This document shows, in pieces, positions 15,060 through 21,267 of a stretch of DNA of 25,361 bases. A model generated the notes under the pieces. It was given only the letters and a program-made list of their open reading frames with translations, was not told the DNA's origin and ran no database searches. The stretch's first letter is position 1. Each line of letters opens with the position of its first letter. The stretch covers positions 1 through 25,361 of the forward strand of contig CALBLI010000069.1 of assembly GCA_937896065.1 (NCBI GenBank). Direction: 5' to 3'. Source of the DNA: an uncultured Caryophanales bacterium. Its GTDB lineage: Bacteria > Bacillota_I > Bacilli_A > RFN20 > CAG-288. Made by a program: the position numbers and the translations under genes.

Positions 15060-16316
15060 ATGAAAGACATTGATTTTATTAATAAATATAGTGAGACACA
15101 TTATGCTAATAAAAAAGAATTAGAGGTTCTTTTTAATGAAGATGAACTCAGTAAAAAGTGGAATGAAATTCTAAATTATCGAAACTGTTTTAAAGTTGAA
15201 ACTGATATCAAAGACGCATCTTCTTATTCTTATTCAATCATCATCAATAATACTTTAAGAAATTATTCATATAACTTAGATACTTCACTTTTAAAAAATG
15301 AAATTCTCATATCATCATTTGATGATAATAAAAAAGCACATGTCTTAAAAAATTATAAAGAAAAACTTATTGACTCAGCTATCAGATATTATCAGATAAG
15401 TAATATGAGTAATAAAATTAAAGAGAATATTCTTTCAAATAACGCTGAACAAATTCCTTTAAAGTTTGAAATAATCAATTCTTTAGCTAAAGCATTTGAT
15501 TATGCTGTTAATGAAAATGTTTCATTAAAAGATGCTGTTTTTAATATTTATTTAATTCTTTCTAACGATAGTGAAGTCACCTTTAGAAATAGTGAAAAAC
15601 AAGATTTTTCAAATGTTGTTTATACTGAAGTTGCAAATATCAAAAGAAACTTTGATAGTTTCATTTCTTATCTTGAAAATAATGATGTTGAAAGTTCTCT
15701 GCTTTGTCTTGCAACCATTTTCTTTTTTATAACTAATCAACCTTTTTCTTCTTTCAACGAAGAAATTGCAAGTCTTACTTGTTACCTTATTTTAAAACGA
15801 AGAGGCTACATGCTATCATCATTTCTTCTTGATTTCTCATCAATCTGTTTTGCTTCTTCTAAAACCATGCAAGAGAAAATAATTGATTCCCAAAATTCAC
15901 TGGACTTAACTTATTTTATTTATTATACATTCCCATATCTCATCCAAGATCAAAAAAACATCACTGAATATTTATTGACTATTAAAGATGAAATTGATAG
16001 TGAAGCTCTTTCTACTGATATTCAAAAAACAATCCTTCCTGAATTCAAAGAAGAAATCAATAAAGATGAGATCTTAAATAAAACTGAAAAACTTCTTCAA
16101 CTTTATCCTGTTTTAAAAAGAAAAGAAGCTCATTTTTATGTGACTCATTGTACTATTGGTTTAAATTATACAATCTCTCAATTTCAAAAATTTGAAAATA
16201 CTGTCTATGAGACGGCTAGAACCAGCATGGATGCTTTAGCTACTTTAGGCTTTTATAATAAAAAACATATTGGAAACAAATATGTTTATTCACCTGTTGT
16301 TATAACTTCTAAATAA
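15060..16316 (+). CDS. Degenerate Fic-like protein with C-terminal winged helix (predicted pseudoenzyme)
   Basis: A 418-residue protein without an immediately recognisable family. Its central part follows the layout of Fic AMP-transferases. NIYLILSND...TFRNS (about 162-178) sits where Fic proteins have the LHxxLM...YR block; VYTEVANIKRNFDSFISYLEN (188-208) matches the helix before the active site; then FFITNQPFSSFNEEIASLTCYLILKRRGY (222-250) sits on HPFx(D/E)GNGRxxRLLxxxxLxxxGY. The catalytic His is Q227 and the GNGR loop is FNEE (232-235), so AMPylation would be impossible. The last 70 residues resemble the winged-helix of Fic regulators (TARTSMDALATLGFYNKKHIGNKYVYSP). A scaffold or DNA-binding role is possible. 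It has AAGGAG before its start and lies in the lepA-hemW operon. Homology is inferred by eye and needs profile comparison. Confidence 0.6.
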   Translation: MKDIDFINKYSETHYANKKELEVLFNEDELSKKWNEILNYRNCFKVETDIKDASSYSYSIIINNTLRNYSYNLDTSLLKNEILISSFDDNKKAHVLKNYKEKLIDSAIRYYQISNMSNKIKENILSNNAEQIPLKFEIINSLAKAFDYAVNENVSLKDAVFNIYLILSNDSEVTFRNSEKQDFSNVVYTEVANIKRNFDSFISYLENNDVESSLLCLATIFFFITNQPFSSFNEEIASLTCYLILKRRGYMLSSFLLDFSSICFASSKTMQEKIIDSQNSLDLTYFIYYTFPYLIQDQKNITEYLLTIKDEIDSEALSTDIQKTILPEFKEEINKDEILNKTEKLLQLYPVLKRKEAHFYVTHCTIGLNYTISQFQKFENTVYETARTSMDALATLGFYNKKHIGNKYVYSPVVITSK

Positions 16317-16317
16317 A

Positions 16318-17403
16318 ATGATTTCTTCTTTATATATTCACATTCCTTTTTGCGATCATATCTGCTCATATTGTGATTTTGCAAAGGTGGAATCAAAATA
16401 TTTTGATCAAAAAAAATATTTAAACAAACTTTTTGATGAATTCAATTCATATGCAATTTTAGATAATAGCTTAAAGACCATTTATATAGGAGGAGGAACA
16501 CCATCAGCTTTAAATGAAGAAGAATTAGAATACTTATTATCTTTTTTTTATGGCCATTTTAAAAATGTTGAAGAATTTACTTTTGAAGCTAATCCTGAGT
16601 CATTAACTTTAAATAAAATCAAAATACTTAGTAAATATCATGTAAATCGGGTTTCACTTGGTGTTGAAACTACTGATGTAGAAGGGATTAAGCTTTTAAA
16701 TAGAAAACATACTATTATTGATGTTATAAAAGCTATTAAAAATCTAAAAGATAATAATATTACTAATATCAATTTGGATTTTATTTTTGGCTATCATAAT
16801 CAAACAATCTATTCTTTAAATAAAGATATTGATTTTGCTTTATCTTTAGATGTGACTCATCTTTCTTTTTATTCACTGATTATTGAAGATAATACTCTTT
16901 TAAAGATAAAAGGTTATCAAGAAGAAGATGAAAATCTGTTATCCGATATGTATAATCTGATAAATAGGAGACTAAATAAATCAGGTTTTAAGCATTATGA
17001 AGTATCTAATTATGCAAAAGAAGGTTATAAATCAATTCATAATCTCACTTATTGGCTAGATAAAAATTATTATGCAATCGGTTTAGGAGCATCTTCATAT
17101 ATAAATGATAAAAGAATAAAAAATACGATGTCCATCAATAATTATTTAAACGGAATCATTAAAAGAGATATCGATATAATTGATTTTACTTCCTTAAAAG
17201 AAGAATACATCATGCTCCATTTTCGTCTACTTGATGGTATTGAATATAAAGAATATCAAAGCATTTTTAAAACTGATTTTAAAACTGAGCATCATAAGGC
17301 TATCTTGAAAAATAAAGATTTATTAAATATAAATGATGAGTCAATTTCCATTAAAGAAAATTACTTCTTTATTATGGATCAAATAGTTATTGACTTTATT
17401 TAA
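16318..17403 (+). CDS. hemW: HemW-type radical SAM protein (heme chaperone)
   Basis: A 361-residue radical SAM protein. The 4Fe-4S cysteines are C12, C16 and C19 in FCDHICSYCDF. IYIGGGTPS, FEANPESL, RVSLGVET and LDFIFGYHNQT follow in the family order. The motif lacks the extra cysteine of the oxygen-independent coproporphyrinogen oxidase HemN, so it is the HemW branch, thought to bind and deliver heme rather than to oxidise porphyrin. No heme biosynthesis gene is in the window. The ATG is one base after the upstream stop and has no ribosome-binding site, so translation is probably coupled to the Fic-like gene. Adjacency to lepA is common in Bacillota. Confidence 0.9.
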   Translation: MISSLYIHIPFCDHICSYCDFAKVESKYFDQKKYLNKLFDEFNSYAILDNSLKTIYIGGGTPSALNEEELEYLLSFFYGHFKNVEEFTFEANPESLTLNKIKILSKYHVNRVSLGVETTDVEGIKLLNRKHTIIDVIKAIKNLKDNNITNINLDFIFGYHNQTIYSLNKDIDFALSLDVTHLSFYSLIIEDNTLLKIKGYQEEDENLLSDMYNLINRRLNKSGFKHYEVSNYAKEGYKSIHNLTYWLDKNYYAIGLGASSYINDKRIKNTMSINNYLNGIIKRDIDIIDFTSLKEEYIMLHFRLLDGIEYKEYQSIFKTDFKTEHHKAILKNKDLLNINDESISIKENYFFIMDQIVIDFI

Positions 17404-17409
17404 AAAAAC

Positions 17410-17441
17410 TTCATCTCAAACTATATATTTTTTGAGGTGGA
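17410..17441 (+). promoter_or_regulatory. Hairpin that buries a Shine-Dalgarno sequence
   Basis: CATCTCAAA (17412-17420) pairs with TTTGAGGTG (17431-17439) with one G-U pair and can extend by two pairs, giving about 11 bp closed by a 10-nt AT loop. The ribosome-binding site GAGGTGG (17434-17440) of the next gene lies in the 3' arm, five bases before its ATG. It starts seven bases after the hemW stop. Opening by ribosomes or a factor would be needed for translation. Confidence 0.5.
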
Positions 17442-17444
17442 AAT

Positions 17445-18107
17445 ATGAATAATTTTATAAAGATTATAAAAATAAGATGGTTAGATTTTTTAATCATCTT
17501 AATTTCAAGTGTGCTTCTTCTTTTTATCCTTAAGAAAATGCCATATGCTTTAACTTCATCGATAATAAATTTGATTCTATCTTTGCTCATTTTGACAGCT
17601 ATAAATAAAATCGATACTGAGGAATATAAAAAGATATCGGCGTATGAATTTTTTTCTTCATTATTATCAGCTATAAATCGAAACTTATCCTTTAAAAATA
17701 GTTTTGATATTTCTAACAAGTATCTTCTTTCTTATCATGAGATTTTACCATATGATTCTTTTTTAGAAATAAATGAATTCAAATATCTTGGCGAGTATGA
17801 AACCAATCTTCTTCAAGTCATTGATGATGAAAAACACAATCAAGTCCACTTATCAAATTATAATCTTTTGATCAATAGACTCGAAAATGATATTCAAGAT
17901 AAAAAGAAAAAAAATGATAAATTCAATCATCTTTTAACTTTTTCTTCTAGTTTAATTATTCTTTTCTTTTTAGCATTAGTCATCTTAAGATTTACCATCT
18001 TTGTAAATACAACCTACACTTCTTTAGCAACAGATATTATTTTAACTTTATTTTCATTTATAGTTCCAATCAATTTTTTTATAAATTATCTATTAAGGAG
18101 GAATTAA
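17445..18107 (+). CDS. Hypothetical four-helix membrane protein (first of a tandem pair)
   Basis: A 220-residue protein of unknown function. Two hydrophobic helices near the N-terminus (about 13-30 and 34-53) and two near the C-terminus (165-187 and 193-216) enclose a hydrophilic middle of about 110 residues rich in Asn, Lys and Glu, with FFSSLLSAINRNLSFKNSFDIS at its start. The topology, two helices, cytoplasmic domain, two helices, recalls TadB/TadC or GspF-type assembly proteins, but I see no conserved residue that settles it. Its ribosome-binding site is inside a hairpin. The next gene starts at the very next base after its stop and has a similar layout, suggesting the two products work together. 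Confidence 0.7.
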   Translation: MNNFIKIIKIRWLDFLIILISSVLLLFILKKMPYALTSSIINLILSLLILTAINKIDTEEYKKISAYEFFSSLLSAINRNLSFKNSFDISNKYLLSYHEILPYDSFLEINEFKYLGEYETNLLQVIDDEKHNQVHLSNYNLLINRLENDIQDKKKKNDKFNHLLTFSSSLIILFFLALVILRFTIFVNTTYTSLATDIILTLFSFIVPINFFINYLLRRN

Positions 18108-18740
18108 ATGCTTTCAAAATTAAAATCTTTATTTTCTTTTAAAAAGAAAAATAATTCAAATATAAAAAAAGACGCTGCCACTAACTTTGAAATTATCATC
18201 TATTTCTTAATTATCATTTTCTTTTCAATTTCAATATATTACTTTTTTAAAAATGTCTTACTCGTATTACTTACAGCTATAACAATAGCTATTTCACTTC
18301 TTGCTTTTAATAATATTTTTTCATCAAATAAAAATTTAAAAAAAGAAGAATTATATAATCGAATTGATTTCTATAAGAAATTTGTTCTCTATTCTTCTTT
18401 AAATACTTCATATAGCGAAGGGCATAAACTTGCTATCAATAATTTAGAAATATCTTCTCTGCAAGAAGAATTAAAAAATAAACTTGAATCAAATAGTAAT
18501 GAGAGTCTTTTACCACTTACAAGAAATAGAGAAGAAATTATTCTTCTTGATAATTTATATTATGGATTGAATAATGATGACCTGACAGATATTGAAGCAA
18601 TTAATGTCTCTGAAAAACTGTTAAATGATTTTATTAATAAAGTAGATAGCAAGAAAACAACTTTTAATAAAGCATATGTTTTTATACCATTTATTCTTAC
18701 AATTTTCCTAAGTGTAGTCTTCTTTACAAATTGCAAATAA
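18108..18740 (+). CDS. Hypothetical membrane protein (second of a tandem pair)
   Basis: A 210-residue protein of unknown function. A basic N-terminus (about 1-22) precedes two hydrophobic helices (28-48 and 50-68), a hydrophilic stretch of about 115 residues (FYKKFVLYSSLNTSYSEGHK, then a leucine- and acid-rich part) and one C-terminal helix (188-206). The arrangement parallels that of the gene immediately upstream, although sequence identity is not obvious by eye. AAGGAGG lies in the last codons of the upstream gene, so translation is efficient and coupled. The stop codon overlaps a 24-bp palindrome that ends the operon. A TadC-like or export-related role is only a guess from topology. Confidence 0.7.
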   Translation: MLSKLKSLFSFKKKNNSNIKKDAATNFEIIIYFLIIIFFSISIYYFFKNVLLVLLTAITIAISLLAFNNIFSSNKNLKKEELYNRIDFYKKFVLYSSLNTSYSEGHKLAINNLEISSLQEELKNKLESNSNESLLPLTRNREEIILLDNLYYGLNNDDLTDIEAINVSEKLLNDFINKVDSKKTTFNKAYVFIPFILTIFLSVVFFTNCK

Positions 18741-18758
18741 TTTCACGTGAAATTATTT
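18735..18758. terminator. 24-bp perfect palindrome closing the lepA-hemW block
   Basis: Each half reads AAATAATTTCAC to its mirror, centred on CACGTG. It overlaps the stop codon (18738-18740) and runs into TTTT. As RNA it forms a 10-bp stem with a tight loop, a plausible weak bidirectional terminator. As DNA it could equally be an operator just upstream of the tyrS promoter. Confidence 0.5.
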
Positions 18759-18773
18759 TAAGTTTTCATCTTA

Positions 18774-18802
18774 TTGTTAAAAAATGCGATATATAGTATA
18801 AT
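18774..18802 (+). promoter_or_regulatory. tyrS: tyrS promoter
   Basis: TTGTTA (18774-18779), 17-bp spacer, TATAAT (18797-18802). +1 near 18809 gives a leader of about 31 nt with AGAGG (18825-18829). The leader is too short to hold a T-box riboswitch, so tyrS is not under T-box control here. Confidence 0.7.
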
Positions 18803-18839
18803 TTTCAAGCTGTAATTAAATAATAGAGGTTATATAAAT

Positions 18840-20096
18840 ATGGACATTATTGATGATTTAGAAAGAAGAGGCTTGCTTGATAGTTTCTCTAATAAAGAAA
18901 AAATACATGAATTATTAAAGACTAAACAAACAATTTATTGCGGATTTGACCCATCTTTTACCTCCTTACAACTTGGTAACTTTGTTATGATTGCTCTTTT
19001 ACAAAGACTTCAAAAAGCTGGTCATAAAATAATTGCTGTTTTAGGTGGTGCTACTGGTATGATAGGTGATCCTAGCGGTAAGAAAGCCGAAAGAAAGTTC
19101 CAAGATGAAGAAACACTTTTTAAAAATGCTCAGGCTATTGGAATTCAACTTGCTAAATACATCGACACTTCTGATCCTGAAAAAGGCGTTATTGTCAACA
19201 ACTATGATTGGTGGTCTAAAATCAATGTCATCTCTTATTTAAGAGATTATGGTAAAGCTATCCAAGTAAATTACATGTTAAATAAAGAGATTGTTAAAAA
19301 TAGATTAGATGTTGGTATTTCATATACTGAGTTTTCATATATGCTTCTTCAGAGTGGTGACTTCAGACATTTATATGACAACTATCACTGCACCATTCAA
19401 ATAGGTGGTGGTGATCAATGGGGTAATTTGACTACCGCATTAGACTTTGTTAAGAAGACTCGTGAAAGTGCTAAAGATGAATGTGAAGTATTTTCAATCA
19501 AATTGATAACTGATTCACAAGGTAGAAAATTTGGAAAAAGTGAATCAGGTGCTCTCTACTTAGACAAGAACTTCACTAGTCCTTATCATATTTATCAATA
19601 TTTTATGAATGTTGGAGATGAAGAAGTAGAGAAGTATTTGAAAATTTTTGATTCAAGAAGCGTTGATGAAATTGAAGAGATTGTTAAACAGCATAATGAA
19701 AGAAGAGAGTTACGTCTTGGTCAAAAAGAGCTTGCTAAAGTTTTAGTAACTATGATTCACAGCGAAGATGAAGCTAAACGATGTGAAAAAATGTCGACTG
19801 CTTTATTTAAAGATGATTTCTCAGATTTGAAAGCCGATGATTTAAAGCAATTGACTGATGGCCTTGTTGTTGTTAATAAAGATAACGATATTTCCTTAAT
19901 GGACGCTTTAATTGAAACTAAACTTGCCTCATCAAGAAGAGAAGCACGCGACTTTTTAAATAATGGTGCTATTAAAATAAATGGAAATAAAGAAGCTGAT
20001 TTAGAAAGAATCCTAACTAAAAATGATATTTTAGATGGTGGATATATCTTTTTAAAACGCGGCAAGAAAAACTATGCCGTCGTTTTGATGAAATAA
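18840..20096 (+). CDS. tyrS: Tyrosyl-tRNA synthetase, HIGH signature altered to QLGN
   Basis: A 418-residue class I synthetase that charges tRNA-Tyr. YCGFDPSFTSL leads into the ATP-binding signature, which here is Q44-L-G-N47 instead of HIGH. GGATGMIGDPSGK (69-81), QIGGGDQWGN (187-196) and the KMSKS-type loop KFGKS (230-234) are intact. The C-terminal S4 domain (about 350-418) is present (SSRREARDFLNNGAIKING). The first His of HIGH normally stabilises the transition state; the second is known to vary to Asn. Everything else is full length and well conserved, and it is the only tyrS in view, so it is probably functional. Ends base-to-base against the convergent hydrolase. Confidence 0.95.
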   Translation: MDIIDDLERRGLLDSFSNKEKIHELLKTKQTIYCGFDPSFTSLQLGNFVMIALLQRLQKAGHKIIAVLGGATGMIGDPSGKKAERKFQDEETLFKNAQAIGIQLAKYIDTSDPEKGVIVNNYDWWSKINVISYLRDYGKAIQVNYMLNKEIVKNRLDVGISYTEFSYMLLQSGDFRHLYDNYHCTIQIGGGDQWGNLTTALDFVKKTRESAKDECEVFSIKLITDSQGRKFGKSESGALYLDKNFTSPYHIYQYFMNVGDEEVEKYLKIFDSRSVDEIEEIVKQHNERRELRLGQKELAKVLVTMIHSEDEAKRCEKMSTALFKDDFSDLKADDLKQLTDGLVVVNKDNDISLMDALIETKLASSRREARDFLNNGAIKINGNKEADLERILTKNDILDGGYIFLKRGKKNYAVVLMK

Positions 20097-21131
20097 TTAT
20101 TTCTTTAAAAAATCTTTAATTTTAGAAGTCACTTCATCATTTAATGAATAATACATTCTTTTATTCTCTTTCACGTTAGAAATAAAAGAATGTATTTTTT
20201 GATTATCGTTTTCTTTTAATAATTCCTTATATTCTTTTTTTAATAGTGAATAATTATCTTGACTTTTTTCTGTCAAAATTGAATTATGTCTTCCTTTTTC
20301 ATTTATATATATTTTAATATTATCTTTTTTACATCTTAAAAGTTTATATGCAAGTGAATGCTTATAAAAAACTATCTGATCATTTTTAGCATGAAATATT
20401 AAAATAGATGTTTTTTTATTTTTAAGAATCATTTTTTTTGAACTCTCATCATTTCTTCTTCCTAGAAGAAGTTTAGTTGACAAAGTTATAACTGGATAGA
20501 GAAAATAAGCTAGTGTTTTATTATTTAACATCAATAAGTCTCTTCCAGCAACAGAGGCTGAAAGTGGTGCACTTCTGATGATTGCACTTTTAATTTCTTG
20601 ATGCTTTTTTAAAGCACAAGAAACGGCATAGCCACCCATTGAATGACCATATAATAATAAGTCTAAATTTTCATTAATATTTCTTTTTTTTACATCATCT
20701 ATAACCTGATTTAAAACATAAATAGAATTTGCAAGTGAGATTTGATTTTCACCTTCTGATAATCCAACACCATAATTATCAAAAGCAAGCACTTTGTAAC
20801 CAAGTGATGTTAAAAATTCAATATCAAGTAGATATTGAATATGGCTTCCCCATAATCCATGTGATAATATGATAAAACCTTTATATTCTTCCTTATATAA
20901 ATTTGAAGTATATATAAAACCATTAATTTTAGCTTTTTTATAATATGTATAATATTCACTTCTATTTAAATCAGGACAGTCTTCGTATTTAATATATAAA
21001 TCATTATCTGGATCATAGCCGCGTTTTAAAAATAATTTACTATTTGCTAAAAAAACAATAATAATAGCAAAAGCTAGATAAAAGAAGATGATAGTTGCTA
21101 TAACTACAATAAGTATTTGCCACCAATTCAT
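20097..21131 (-). CDS. Membrane-anchored alpha/beta hydrolase
   Basis: A 344-residue serine hydrolase. Residues 5-29 are a single N-terminal membrane helix with no clear cleavage site, so the catalytic domain is probably tethered at the membrane; which side is uncertain. The oxyanion HG is at 91-92 (ILSHGLWGS), the nucleophile S164 in GHSMGG, the acid D251 in HAKNDQIV and the base H282 in GRHNS. A DNYGVGLSEG turn matches the BAAT/lysophospholipase-like hydrolases. Substrate is unknown; esters or lipids are plausible. The ATG has no Shine-Dalgarno and coincides with the predicted transcript start. It diverges from clpB and is convergent with tyrS without any gap. Confidence 0.85.
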   Translation of the reverse strand: MNWWQILIVVIATIIFFYLAFAIIIVFLANSKLFLKRGYDPDNDLYIKYEDCPDLNRSEYYTYYKKAKINGFIYTSNLYKEEYKGFIILSHGLWGSHIQYLLDIEFLTSLGYKVLAFDNYGVGLSEGENQISLANSIYVLNQVIDDVKKRNINENLDLLLYGHSMGGYAVSCALKKHQEIKSAIIRSAPLSASVAGRDLLMLNNKTLAYFLYPVITLSTKLLLGRRNDESSKKMILKNKKTSILIFHAKNDQIVFYKHSLAYKLLRCKKDNIKIYINEKGRHNSILTEKSQDNYSLLKKEYKELLKENDNQKIHSFISNVKENKRMYYSLNDEVTSKIKDFLKK

Positions 21132-21137
21132 ATGAAA

Positions 21138-21165
21138 ATTATAAATTATTTTTACATTTCTTCAA
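21138..21165 (-). promoter_or_regulatory. Promoter of the hydrolase gene (leaderless)
   Basis: On the minus strand TTGAAG (21165-21160), 16-bp spacer, TATAAT (21143-21138). The seventh base after TATAAT is 21131, the A of the start codon, so the mRNA should be leaderless. Confidence 0.6.
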
Positions 21166-21202
21166 TAAATTTAAATAAAAAAGCGAACTTTCAATAATAA
21201 AT

Positions 21203-21229
21203 TTAGCACTCAGACCTTGTAAGTGCTAA
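21203..21229 (+). promoter_or_regulatory. CIRCE operator (HrcA-binding site) of clpB
   Basis: TTAGCACTC, 9-nt spacer, AAGTGCTAA. It matches the CIRCE consensus TTAGCACTC-N9-GAGTGCTAA with one mismatch. It overlaps the clpB -35 box, so bound HrcA would block polymerase. hrcA itself is not in the window. Confidence 0.9.
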
Positions 21230-21244
21230 AAAACCGTTTATAAT
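21217..21244 (+). promoter_or_regulatory. clpB: clpB promoter
   Basis: TTGTAA (21217-21222), 16-bp spacer, TATAAT (21239-21244). The -35 lies within CIRCE. +1 near 21251; GGAGG (21255-21259) follows within the short leader. Confidence 0.75.
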
Positions 21245-21267
21245 ATATCTGGTTGGAGGATAAAATT

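Noticed and set aside
18741..18839. T-box riboswitch upstream of tyrS
   Set aside because: The gap is under 100 bp, has a promoter near its middle and lacks a specifier stem or T-box sequence.
21253..21267. TTG start for clpB adding five residues (MEDKI)
   Set aside because: The TTG is inside the ribosome-binding region, only two bases after the predicted transcript start; the ATG at 21268 has GGAGG at correct spacing.
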